Shown here piece by piece: positions 9,785-22,534 of a stretch of 64,000 bases of DNA. A program made the position numbers and the translations under genes. Each line of letters begins with the position of its first letter. The first letter of the stretch is position 1. The stretch is taken from positions 7,438,370 through 7,502,369 of the forward strand of contig NC_030850.1 in assembly GCF_000208745.1 (NCBI RefSeq). Direction: 5' to 3'. The notes below the pieces were generated by a model that was not told where the DNA came from, made no database searches, and worked only from the letters and a program-made list of their open reading frames with translations. The stretch comes from Theobroma cacao (taxonomy: Eukaryota; Streptophyta; Magnoliopsida; Malvales; Malvaceae).

Positions 9785-12700
9785 ATGGCGGACAAAGAGA
9801 AGAGCAGTGTTCGAAAGCCTCTAAGCTTAAACGACAGCCACTATCGTTTCCTGCAAGATTTCTCTGCTCCTCCCAAACCCATCCCTAAACCCTCATCCTC
9901 GAGTACTCTACTCCCTCTTTTCTTTTTTTTTTTTGTTTATAAAGTAACAATTTGGGTTTGGTTCCTAAATGGGTTCTCTCTCTCTCTCTCTCGGGCTATG
10001 CCTTGATTATTGATTTGATTGTTATTGCTTCTGCAGAAGAAGAAGAAGAGTCTGAGGAGGAGACATTCCAAGTACGACGTCGTCTTTGCAAACAAACCCA
10101 TAAAGATGATTCTATTCCTCACTTCTCTGGAATCACTGATTTTGATTCTCCTATTGGTATCTAAACTTGTTCTGTTTTCCTTTTAAATGTTTACATGTTT
10201 TTTTTTTCCCCTCTCTTTTTATTTGTCGGGTTTTGAGTTTCTTTACTAAAAATTATATACTTTTTGTTTACATGCTTTTTTTCTCCTCATTTGTAAAATG
10301 GTTTTTGATTTTGATCAAGTAGAAATTTGGGAAAGGGGGTTGGAGCTTGGCACATTGAGTATGGATATATGCAATTAAATTGAGCTACATTATTAGGTGC
10401 GGTTTTCATTTTCTTTTCTAGGACATGAAATATTTTTCTGTTTACATGCTTTTTATCTGCTTTTTGTTTGATGGGCATTTATTTTCGTTTCTTAAAGATA
10501 ATAATAGCCTGATATGTTTTACGTGTCTTTTTTTTCCTGCCCTTTTTCTCTTGCTGGTTAAGATTTCCTTGTACTTTTTTTTTTTTTCTGAAAGATAGAT
10601 GTTTGGTTTTTTGAATGAATTGATTTCAGAAGAAGAACCAAAGCCTGCAAAGGTAAAAATTGAGGGTAGGCGTCGATTGTGTAAAATCTCATCTCGAGAT
10701 GATGGGGATGCTGGGAAAACATCAATTCTTAATGAACCTAATTTTTCTGAAATTTGTGATTTTGATTCACCTTTACCAACAAGGCACGTGAGTGAGGGTG
10801 GAAGTCAAATTAGGGATATCTTAAATGACTTGAGCTCCAAGCTTGAGCTTTTGTCTATAGAGAAAAAGGCAGCGCCCCCAAAAAAAATTCCAGAATATGC
10901 TAGTGCTGAGTCTTCATTTTCTGGTTCGCCTGATCCATCTGATTCCTCATCAGGTGTGATTGTGACTAAGAATGTTGGAGGTGGTGTTCAGGGTGTGGTT
11001 GATTTGTGTGAAGATGAGGTTGATTTTTTTGAGAAGGTACATAAGACCAAGGATACTCATAATGTAGGGTTGATGAAGAAGGAATCAAACAGGGTTGATG
11101 AGAAATTGGTGTCTGCAAGACAGTCTTTTGAGTCAAATGTTGAGGAGGAAAAAGAAAAGAGTGAATTGCAGGGTGACTTTGGGGATGGCACTCTTGTTAC
11201 TAGGGTACGTGAACCTAAAAAAAATTTTCGAAGGCTAAAGAAGAGTGAGCACAAAAATGTGTATGAGCGGTTGCAGTCTTTGGGTAGATCTTTTGCATCT
11301 AAATATGAAGAAGAAGAGGATCATGATGATCAATCTGAGGAAGTTGATGAGCTGGAAGATGACACCTTATCAGAGGTTGACCAGCCGTTTATTTTGAGCG
11401 GCCCAAAATCAACCTATAAGCTGCCGACTAAGATTGCGAAAATGTTGTACCCGCACCAGCGCGAGGGCTTGAAATGGCTTTGGTCTTTGCATTGCCAGGG
11501 TAAGGGTGGAATCTTAGGGGATGATATGGGCCTGGGTAAAACAATGCAGGTAAGAAAATGTATAATTTTTTTTTAGATATTGTCATTTAAGTATTATTCT
11601 TAATTTGTTATTTTGGTAGATTTGTGGCTTTCTAGCAGGTTTATTTCATTCAAAGTTGACTAAAAGAGCTTTAATAGTTGCCCCCAAGACGTTGCTCTCT
11701 CATTGGATCAAAGAACTATCTGTTGTGGGCCTTTCTCAGAAGACTAGAGAGTGAGGCTTTTTGACTTTAAAATTTCATTGTATTCTTGGATGTTAAAATT
11801 CATATCCAATTAGTTTGACTAATCATTTATTTGTGCTTTTGTGTAGGTACTTTGCAACTTCTGCTAAAACTCGGCAATATGAGCTCCAATATATACTTCA
11901 GGTCAGAGCTGCCTATTTAGAACCCAAACATGATACCGTATATAGAAGTACATCATATTCTGCATGTAAACTAGAGAGCATAAGTGTAGCTTCAAGATCA
12001 ATTTGAATTCTAATGAAGCTAGATTTTTGCAAGTTTTTTGATCTGGATCAACTTTGGTCAATTTGAAAGTTTATTTGATTGGAAGTTTTTGAATGTTTGA
12101 GATTGTTTCTTCATTTATGGTGTTACTGTTTACTTTGCATGTATGCTTTCATACCAAAATGACTGCAATTCCTTTTTTTAGCTTGTTATTGTGCACTATA
12201 TTAGTGTTTCATTGGTTTTTCTTGTTTCTTATAGGACCAAGGTGTTCTTTTAACAACATATGATATTGTAAGGAACAACTGTAAATCTTTAAAAGGAGAA
12301 AGTTACTGCAATGATGATGATGATGAGGATGGTATCATATGGGACTACATGATTCTCGATGAGGTAGATATTGCAATGCCATTTGTAATTCAGAATTTTT
12401 AGGCTTTGGTTACCTAATAAAATTTATGGAATTTCTGACTTTTGTGACGGGCAGAGATTCTTTTGTTGTGGGGTTCATATTCAAAAGCTGTTGAATTTGC
12501 AAAATAGGATAAATCCAATGAACGTATTTAAGATGTTTTATTTTTTTGTCTCTTGCATACTCATTATCTTGATTGGTAGAAAATGTGTACATGCCAACTC
12601 ACACAACTTGTCTCTTTTACAGTTTGCATTTGCTTAATATCTTATTTCCTTCTGAATGTTCAGTTGTCTTTTTTTAAGTGCATAATGTTCCTTTAGATGA

Positions 12701-15700
12701 CTTGCATACTGCATTACCACTCCAGGGGCATCTCATAAAAAATCCTAGCACACAAAGGGCAAAAAGTTTGCTTGATATACCAAGTGGTCATCGGATAGTC
12801 ATAAGTGGCACACCAATTCAGAACAATCTTAAGGTACTATTTTTGGCATTAATCTTCATTTTTTTTCTATTCAGAACAATCTTATGATATTCCACTCTGT
12901 TTTTGCTCTTTATTGCTTTGTATTAGGAACTATGGGCCTTGTTCAACTTCTGTTGCCCTGAGCTACTTGGTGATAATAAATGGTAATTATTTTCTTCATG
13001 CTTTACTTGAGTTTATTATGTTTCTTCTTCTTCTAACTTAAGTTTGTTATTCTCTCAGGTTTAAGGAAAGATATGAACATGCTATTTTACGTGGAAATGA
13101 CAAAAATGCCTCAGAGAGGGAGAAGCGTGTTGGCTCAACGGTTGCAAAGGTATTGTTTTAATTTTCATTGCCTGATTAGAATGTGCTTAATGGCTCAAAA
13201 TCTTGGTCATCTTTCTGTTGTTATTCTGATGTTAAATTCAACTTACTTTTCTGTAAAGATGCAATGTTGCAGAAATTGTTTTATCAATCTTTAGATTCCT
13301 GACCGTCCATGTATTACTCACTTGCTCAATTTGCTTGAGTACGCATCAATCTTTGCTGCCTCCAGTCTCACAGGATTTGCTTTGTAAGAAGTTGATTTAA
13401 AGTCAAATTGCTTTTCTGTGAAAATGCAGTGTTGCAAAACCAATTGCTACCTAAATTGTTACTTGCTTAATTTGCTTTAGTTCATGTCAATCTTTGCTGC
13501 CTTCATTCTCACAGGACTTACTTTGTGAAACAATGTATACGGTCAAGTTTACTGTGTAAGATCCTGGTAAAATCTGATAGAATATAAATGCTGAAGTTTT
13601 TGCTGATGTTGCAAGGTAATGGATCATGGTTCAGGTCAAATTAATTAGTGATATAATTGCAATTCATGGAGCATAATTTACTTTGTTTTTTAATGTTTAA
13701 TTACCTGTGTTTCACTTCCATCTTAACTTTCATTCTTAAAGTGTCCTTTATTTTGGATCCATTATGCATGCCCCGTTGCTTGTTCTTGTTTTTTCTCCAG
13801 TGATGGCCATTGAGAAGTTCTTGAAATGCAAGATTTTTTTGCCCTGTTTTTCCTCTCTACATAGGAGCTAAGAGAACGTATTCAACCTTACTTTTTACGC
13901 CGGTTAAAGAAAGAGGTATTCTGTGAAGATGATGCCACAACTGCCAAGCTTTCTAAGAAAAATGAGATCATTGTGTGGTTAAAGTTGACTGGTTGCCAGG
14001 TGCAAATTCATTAAACTTGTTTTTTATAAATTTTTTCTGAATGTTACTCCTGGTTGTGGATTTGCTAGTTTTTCTGATCATCTCATTGTTATTCCTGTCT
14101 TCTCTTTAGCGACGACTGTATGAAGCCTTTTTGAGGAGTGAGATAGTTCTCTCGGCTTTTGATGGCTCACCTCTAGCTGCATTGACGGTACCGTGTTCTG
14201 TTTAATTTTTGCCTTCTCCTGTTGTTCTTCCAGCTTCTTTTTAATTTTTTGTGTTCTAGGTTGTTTCATTACATACTGGTGTGCGTGTGCATGCATCTGT
14301 TTTCTGGGTAAATGTGTCTATCAAATGTAGAAACTATGCTTTTAAGATTTTGGAGCTTTTTTTTACAAGGAATAGTTTTCGGGGATTTTGGTTGTCATTC
14401 ACCTTTAGAGTTGTATGCTTCAAGTCTGATTAAATGTCCAAGGATAATACCACCTTTACAATAGTTATTCCTTGCTGTGCTGAAATTTCAGTTATGAGAA
14501 CATATTTAATGTTTGTTTATGAGAACTCAAAAGAATTGTTTTTCTCTTCTCAATCTGTTTGAGAGGTGCAAGGAAATTTAGTATCTCCTTTTGAAGAGAA
14601 ATGGTTCTTCTACAATGCTTTGAACTGGAGGATTCACCTTCCATTGCAGTTGCTTGCCTAGAATATTTATGTTGAAATGGAATATTTTTTTAGGCTATGT
14701 ACATGTTCAGTAAGAATTTATTATTTCTCAGATTCTGACAAGAGAAAGTTTCACTTCTAAAGTTACTTGTCTTTTTGGTCTATCTGCACTTTCCAGACTT
14801 TTCTAATCATATTCGAATTATTTATGATGCATTATTGTTCCATTAGTTATTATTTTTATGTCGCCTAGCTGAAACAGTTTGTGTGGTTGCTTGTGCAGTT
14901 GTAATGTTATTCCCTTTTAGTCTTTGTATGAGGTAATAAGAAAAATTGCCAATTGTTTGAAGCAGATTCTGAAAAAAATATGTGATCACCCACTTCTCTT
15001 GACAAAGAGAGCTGCTGAGGATGTACTGGAAGGGATGGATTCAATGCTGAATTCGGAAGATGCTGGCATGGCAGAAAAGTTGGCAATGCATGTTGCTGAT
15101 GTTGCTGAAACAGATGACTTTCAAGATAATCATGACAATCTCTCATGCAAAATATCTTTTTTACTCTCACTTTTGGTTAGGCTCCAGTTACATATAGATA
15201 TTTTTTGGTTTAAACTACTTGTATATAGATTGATGCCATGAGGTAATAATCTTGTTTACAAGTCTAATACATTTTATGCTATTTTGCAGGATACTTTAAT
15301 TCCAAGGGGCCACCATGTTCTTATATTTTCTCAAACCCGTAAAATGCTCAATCTTATTCAGGTTTTTTTCAAGACCTTGACTTTCTAGCACATGTTCCTT
15401 TTGGGGCATCATGTTGTCAACCTGTCAAAGCTTCTCATAGTTTTGTTCCTAGTATGAGAAAATTGGTAGGAATTTTGTGGACTAGGTTTTTATTTCAAGG
15501 GAAGAACCTTTAGGCTATTTCTAGAATTTGACCCCTAAAAATTTACATTAACTGCAGCTAAAGGAAAACAAATTTACTGTTGTGGTTGCATGCAAATTTA
15601 TTGTTGAGAATAGAGGTCAACACATGCCATTCCAGCCCCCTCCCCTATTCTTTTGTTTTATCCTCTACCCTCCATCTTTCACAAAGTGTAGCTCCTTTCC

Positions 15701-18700
15701 CCTTCTTTTTCTTTCATTTTCTGTTGGGTTTATTACTTGATGTTTTTATGTCTTGTTGAAGTATTCTATGAGATAGCATTGGCAGAATTATTGCTTGGAC
15801 TGCTGAAGTTGCTCCAATACATTTGCCAATTTAGTTGTCATTGTGAGGCAATTGTACCATATAAATTTTTTTTCCATGATAAAACACAACCTTTTAGAGC
15901 AGAGTGATTTCTATTTCATACTCATTTTATCTGAAGAGAAGAAAATGAAGTTTCTTAACAGTGGGAGGTAATAAGTTAGAAAATATGGAGCGTGTTTTCT
16001 TGATTTCCGAGATATTTGTACTTAGCTGAAAACCGTAGTCAAAACCAGTGTTAAGCATTGCGTCTGAAGCTTATGAAAGATATGGTTGGGACTCTTTTGC
16101 ATTTAGGCTAAGTAATTATCTGGAACCATTACATTATTGTTATCATTGGTCCTTCTATGAAATATTTAGGGGAGCTACAGATATGATATAGCCAATATCT
16201 GTCTGGCATGTTTTGTACATCTTTTGATCTATAGATCACTTTGAAACTGTCATTTTACTCAAAACATAATAAAGTAACTCTTGAGTGGAATCTCAAGAAG
16301 AGAATTTGGTAATAAAGTAACTCTTGAAGGTATTGAAGAGAATTAAAACATTATGTCCATCAAATTTCACAGACAAAATAAGGTGATGGGTTCTGTTAGA
16401 TAACTACTCCATCTGTGGTTGCAATTTAGAATTTTGTCTATTTTCTGAGAAATTCTCTAGAGTGGAATCTCTGTCCCATTTTAAAATCATCTCCTTAATT
16501 GGTGCTCCTATATGCATGATTGAAGAGTTGAGGTGTGAAAGAAATTTCTTTATTATATTATGCAGGATTTTGTTGTACATTGTTATTCAGCGTATGGAAA
16601 TTCACTGACATGGATATTTTTATCTTCAATAAGAATGACCTTTTCGGCATATGAAACTATAAAGTTAAAGGTTTTCAAATTTCTTGTCATGCTTAGTTAA
16701 GAAAACATAAATGTCTCTTTTTTCCCCCTCTTTTGTCTTCTCTTCTTCCCTTTATATGTTAAAGATTTACTTCTTTGTCTCCTTGACATACTTTCTGTTA
16801 TGTTGAAATAATGTTCTTAACTTGTTGGCAATAATAATAGCATTCTATATTATAATAATATATTTTAAATATGTCAAGTGGAATCAATCAGTTTCACAAC
16901 ATAATTGTTAATGGAACTTGAATTGGGGAAATTTATTATACATCATTACAGTTGGCTTTGACTTGGTTTTAAATGCTTAAAATAGTAGACCTGAGATGTA
17001 AGCTGAAGATCTCTTTAAAATGTTTTTTCTTCTTGATTTGGAATTTATCATACGTTAGACTTTTATGTCTGGGGGCAATATGTGATTAGCTTTGACCATT
17101 CACAGGAATCTCTAGCATTGAACGGCTATAAATTTTTACGTATTGATGGTACCACAAAAGCAAGTGATAGAGTGAAGATTGTTAATGTAAGTGCTTTGCA
17201 GAAATTAGGCTGATGATAAATTCTCTCTTAATGCCCATACGTTTGTGTCACATGATATTCACTTCTCTTTCAATTTCAGGATTTTCAAGAAGGCACTGGG
17301 GCTCCTATATTTCTTCTGACATCTCAAGTTGGTGGTCTAGGCCTCACACTTACAAAAGCTGATCGTGTCATTGTGGTTGATCCTGCATGGAACCCAAGGT
17401 TTTTTCTTAAGCTCTTCAATTTATTTTTTTCTAGTATTATTTGATTATATGCTATTTAATTTTAGAAATGAAGAATTTGGTAGAGTTGTGAGGTATGTCT
17501 AATCACCAAGATAATGTGGGGGATATTTTTCTCTATTTCCAATTGAATATATATCTTTACATTCTTATGGCATCTTTGCAACCTCGAGTCTTGTGCCAAT
17601 TAGGTTTGATTCTGTCCTGTTTAATTCTTCTGATTATCTATTTTTGTAATTCCATAATATGTGAAGTATATGCCATGTGCTAGACTGTGTTGATAAAGGA
17701 AGAAGCTAAGATGAAAACAAAAGGAGTACTAAAATGTTGTAGTGTGATTTTATTTCAGCACGGCACTGAGGAAACAACTGCCATGTTGAAACAAAAAGGA
17801 GGGAAGGGGCTCATTTTCTTTGTAGAACCTTCCCAACCCAACCTTTGTTTATTTCGAAGTTGGATTGCCCAAGTTGGGTATGTGGAGAAAATTTAACAAT
17901 CTACTTACTTGGGGCTTCTTTTAGGCCTATGGTTAAAGTTTGTTAAAGAAATAAGCTTGATATTCAAGTAACAGAATGGAGTTGCACCAATTATTTGGTT
18001 CATTTTGATTCTTTCCATGCATGTGGCATGTGTTCATGTGAAGTAACATTATTTTCTCAGAATTTGTCATGAAGGGGGATGAAAGAGCTACAAAATCAAT
18101 ACTTTGTCTAAACTTTGCCCGCTGAAAGTTTGATCTGTATTTAAAGGTGCTGTAAGAAATACTACATTCAACACCCTCAATGTGTGGAGGGGAGACAATA
18201 TATTTTTGCTAAATAATTTAATTTTTTTTGTATTCTGTAATAAAAGAAGAAATGCCTGTAAAATGTGTCCTAGGGAATACATAGGGTTGGTGGAGGTGAG
18301 AAGAGTGGGCATGTTAAGAACAATTGACGAAATGATGCAAAGTTCTTTATCTGATTTTAATAAATTGTTTTTTCTTTTCCCATATTTCTCCAGTTGTATG
18401 TTATTTGTTCTAGTTTTATTGTTATGAACAAACCATGCTGCTGTGCATCCGAAAAGTGTATCTTCTTCACCTAAACAATTTCTGCTTCTGTGGGAAGGTC
18501 ACTGTCATGTTTCAGGGTTAATAAAATATTTCATACTTTTGCAGCACGGATAACCAAAGTGTTGATCGTGCATATCGAATTGGGCAAAAGAAGGATGTTC
18601 TTGTGTACAGGTTGATGACCTGTGGAACTGTTGAAGAAAAGATATACAGAAAACAGGTTGAAGAGAACCTTGCATTTTCCTTGTTATTTACTGCCATGTA

Positions 18701-21128
18701 GATTATATTTCACATTACCTTTATGTTAAGTTGCTGGGACTCCCAGGTGGTTATTGGTTAGTGGCCCATATTGCTGTTATTATTGTAACTATGCATCAAG
18801 AAATCAATGTTCAATTTATCTGACAAAACAATAACTATTTTCAGACAATATATTGACACTTTGGATTCTAGTTTACATGTAGGATTTGGCATGCTTCTGG
18901 CCATGTAGCTGCAGTTCTCTCTTAGTTTTATCTTGGTGGTGTGTTAGCTAAAAGTCTGACTATTTGCACAAATTTACTTTTTTGGCAAAAATTTGTGATT
19001 TAGATATATAAGGGGGGATTGTTTAAGACTGCAACCGAGCACAAAGAACAGATTCGTTACTTTAGCCAGCAGGTATGCTTTAATAACAACTTGTTGTCTG
19101 GTGGAATTTAAAGCATGTAGTACTTTATCGATGTGTTATATACTTGTACTTCTGTTTGAATATTGCTTTCAGGATCTTCGGGAACTTTTCAGTCTTCCTA
19201 AACAGGGGTTTGACATTTCGCTCACCCAAAAGCAATTACATGAAGAGCATGATCGCCAACATAAAATGTACTGAACTAATTCTATCTAACAGTGTGATTT
19301 GATGTTAAATATTACATTCTTTATTTGCTGAAAGTCTTTTTTTTTTTTTTTACAATGGCAAAACTGTGCTATTCATATCTTGGTTTGGTGGCAGTGAAGT
19401 AACACAAATTATAAGGGTAATGAAGCCAAAAGTATGATGAAATTTGACTCTTTCTGTTGTAGTGTTAATTAAGAACTACCTTCTACATGAACATTCTATA
19501 GTTTTCTACTTTTCTTGAATATAGAGTCCTGTGATGAAGTGTTCATTCTCCTGTTGGGACCAACTCAATCTTGTAATTTTTATTCGAGTTATTTCTTTGC
19601 TTTTTTATATATATAAAATATTAGCAATTTTATGCAATGGTGTAGAGCAACATAGCACTTGCTTGTTTGTAGATGCACATTGCAATTTTTGACTTTACAG
19701 TCTGTTTATATTACATTCATCTATTATGCATTCTTCTTTCTCTATATTTTGATTTTTGTTATTGTTCTTATAGGGATGAGTCATTGGAAACCCACATAAA
19801 ATTTCTAGAAACTCTGGGAATAGCAGGAGTTAGTCATCACAGTTTACTTTTCTCTAAAACAGCACCTGTACAAGTTGTACAAGAAGATGAAGACATATGG
19901 TAAAAACTCTGCCTCTTTTTGGCTCTCTACTGCCTTCTGATTCAATTGATGTACCTAGCTTCATGGGTTATAGAATGATACTGTTGTCCATTAAAATTAT
20001 AACCATTTCAAACATGAACTGAACTTTATCTTAATTGTGGAATCAGGAGAAAAGGAACTACAACTGTGGGACATTCATCTTCAAGCTCTTCAGTTGAGCG
20101 TAATATTGATGGGTACTTCTAATGATCATCATTTATATTCGGGATATAATCTGCACCTGTCTGGAATGTTGTAGTAATTGCTCACATGTTTGACAGGGCT
20201 GAATATGCTTTCAAGCCAAAGGATATCAGACTGAATAGGAAAATCTCTTCCCCCGAGAGTGCAGCTAAATTAACTGAGAGTGAAATTAAAGAGAGAATTA
20301 ATCGGTTGTCTCAAATATTTTCTAATAAGGTATGATTTTGAATCAAATTTCTTCATTGAGTTATAATGTTGTGCATAACAATCTTGTGGGCATTGCTTTC
20401 TTGAATTATTACTGGTATTTGCCAGCAGCAAGCAGTTAGGCAGTTCAGTTGATGCCACATTTCAGGGTTAAATAATGCAAATCAAATTAAAGTTTTACGA
20501 TGGCTGGGTTCTCTTTCTCGGAAGTTTTTCTCTGATTTTCTGGTTGGGTTTGTTTGTAAAATTATATTTGGATCCTACTCCAATTGATTTATCTATCAAT
20601 TCATGTAATATTTTCTTAGGTTTTGTTGTTTTTGTGTGAGCAATAATAGATATTCAGCTCAAAGCAGTGCCATTTACAGCTAATTCGGACATTGGTGTTT
20701 AGGTTAATCTAATTGTGTGATTTAGGGAAAAGTTCAAGCTAGTCAACATGAATCACAGTTCAAGCCTGCAAACTTGTGTCAATAATCACAGTTCAAGTCT
20801 TAGAAGTAGGCAAGCAATGAAATCATATTTGTTTTTCATTACCCTTTAGTTTTATATCAATATCTGAAGATACCTCGGGTCGAAAGTATTTTGATTTTGC
20901 ATAACCTCTGCTTTTATATCAATCTCTGAAGGCCTAGCTCTAGTTTTAATGTTCCAAATTTGTCGACAGGTTACTGTTTCAAGGTTGCCTGATAAGGGAG
21001 CAAAGATAGAGAAGCAGATTGCTGAGCTGAACGAAGAGCTCCACAAGGTGAAGATGGCAAAAGAAGCTAAAGATGAAGTAGGTGTAGATGACATAACTGG
21101 AGAACTCCAAAGAGTGTTGAATGTATAG
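9785..21128 (+). CDS. CHR24: CHROMATIN REMODELING 24, SNF2 ATPase (ERCC6-like/PICH type), 22 exons
   Basis: Exons: 9785-9902, 10037-10156, 10630-11549, 11620-11750, 11847-11901, 12235-12363, 12726-12833, 12927-12982, 13059-13149, 13865-13999, 14110-14187, 14966-15175, 15290-15361, 17106-17186, 17280-17398, 18545-18656, 19004-19072, 19173-19267, 19774-19899, 20047-20112, 20197-20329, 20970-21128. All junctions are GT-AG, phases agree, and the product is 1060 residues. It is an ATP-dependent DNA translocase of the SNF2 family, expected in the nucleus. The start [20 protein letters not shown] matches the plant CHR24 N-terminus. An acidic, low-complexity N-terminal third precedes the ATPase core. 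Core motifs are Walker A DMGLGKT (about 378-384), DEGH (490-493), SGTPIQNN (518-525), [16 protein letters not shown] (motif V, about 782) and [11 protein letters not shown] (motif VI, 812-822). The C-terminus is charged and coiled-coil-like. The animal counterpart (PICH/ERCC6L) acts on anaphase DNA bridges. An equivalent plant role is inferred. Confidence 0.93.
9967..9991. repeat. (CT)n microsatellite in CHR24 intron 1
   Basis: A run of about 11 TC units lies in the first intron, between a poly-T tract and the exon 2 acceptor. Confidence 0.8.
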
Positions 21129-21473
21129 GAGGTCAGGGAAATGCTTGGCTATCTGAATTTTTTGCCAAGTCCGAATCTAGTCCGACCTGATGGTGGTGGA
21201 AATAGTTAAATGGATGTCTTTGTGGGTAGACTTTAGCTCTTATAAACAATGCCCTTCTTTTTGTACACAAGAAATCAACGATATCAAAATTACAAACCGA
21301 TAATTTATATGCCTTAATGCAAAGTATCATATGCCTCCATTTTGCTTGCATTGTACCAATTTACTTACAAGTTTAGCTCTCTTTTCTCTTATGCAAGGCA
21401 TATCTTGTCATTTTTTTGTTGTACGATGGTGTAATTGGTTTGCTTGCAAAGTTAACACAATTATTATGTTATA
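21129..21473 (+). other. CHR24 3' UTR and flank
   Basis: Non-coding DNA directly after the CHR24 stop. It probably holds the 3' UTR. No further gene is seen. Confidence 0.5.
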
Positions 21474-21902
21474 GTTAAAGAAATGATATAATCTTTGAAA
21501 AAATTTAAATAAATTTTTCTTTTTTTATCCTGTTTAATTTAATCTTTATATTTTTATTTTAAATCAATTAAATTTCAATAATTAAAATGTTATTTGTTAT
21601 TTTTTATATTATATAATCTTGACGTGAATGGATGAAAGTATTGTATAATTATGTTATCATGTTATATAAACATGTTATGTTATAATCTATGAAAATTTTT
21701 TTTTTTTGAAAAACAATATATTAAGACATATTAACATATTACATTAAATCACACAATATAAAATATTAAGTGACATTTTAATTAATAAAAATTAATTATA
21801 AAATTTTATTTAATTTAAATAAAAATATAAAATTTTGATGATATACAATAAAAGAATTAAAATTTAATTGAATTTTTTTTAATACTATACTTAAAGAAAT
21901 TA
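21474..21902. mobile_element. Near-palindromic AT-rich element, copy 3 of 5
   Basis: The left end reads TTAAAGAAATGATATAATCT. The reverse complement of the right end reads TTAATTTCTTTAAGTATAGT, and the arms continue as imperfect inverted repeats around a centre near 21690. Shared blocks include AATGTTATTTGTTATTTTTT on the left and AAGTGACATTTTAATTAATA on the right. It lies between the 3' end of CHR24 and the RABC1 promoter. Confidence 0.6.
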
Positions 21903-22534
21903 ACGAACGAGCACATAAACAACTCAAAATGTCAAAATCGGAAGGATTCAATTTCGCGCCTGACCCGACCCGGCGGTGCAATTTTTTATTTTTATTCTCA
22001 GGTGAAGGAAAGAGCCCGCACGCGCGCTAATTTTTTCTAGTAATTATGGTTTTGCCCTTTTGCTTTTAAACAGTTTTTTTTTTTTTTTTATTGTTCCTTT
22101 TGTTTTCTTTTGATCCTTCAAATTCTCTCCTGGCTCTCGCTCTATTTCTCAACCATTTTGTCTCAAATGTTTTAATAGGTAATTGTAATCTTTCTCTCTC
22201 TTTCTCATCATCTTTAAATATTATTCTCACATCTATAAAATGAATTTTATATACTCATATGGCAAATTATGATCTTAACCTATGCAAATCCTTTTTTTAA
22301 TTAATAATTTTTGGCTGATCTAAATTATGAATCTTGTTAGATTCAATCTTTCATCTCTTTGAAATTTCCAAATCAATTGTTTATGATTTTGGTGCCATGT
22401 TATTTTTCAGGTTTGGATTCGTTGGATGAGGTGAAACAAAGCAAAAGCTGAATTTGGGAGAGTCAATCGAAAAGATCGGTGTTATTTGAAAGAATTTAAT
22501 TTGAAGAGAGTGTAATAAGTAAACTAATTTGAAA
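21903..22534 (+). promoter_or_regulatory. RABC1 promoter and leader, with probable 5' UTR intron
   Basis: A GC-rich patch (about 21945-22030) with TTTCGCGC (21952-21959) and CGCGCG stands out from AT-rich surroundings and probably marks the promoter. A plausible 5' UTR intron runs from the donor GTAATT at 22179 to the acceptor TTTTTCAG ending at 22411. The ATG follows at 22535. Leader introns are common in plant housekeeping genes. This one is inferred from splice signals only. Confidence 0.45.

Noticed and set aside
17687..17896. 69-codon ORF inside CHR24 intron 15
   Set aside because: The flanking exons join in phase to a conserved protein without it. No CHR24 homolog I recall has this segment.
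21952..21959. TTTCGCGC, a second match to the E2F consensus
   Set aside because: It lies in a CG-rich patch about 580 bp upstream of RABC1, a housekeeping GTPase. Chance match is likely.
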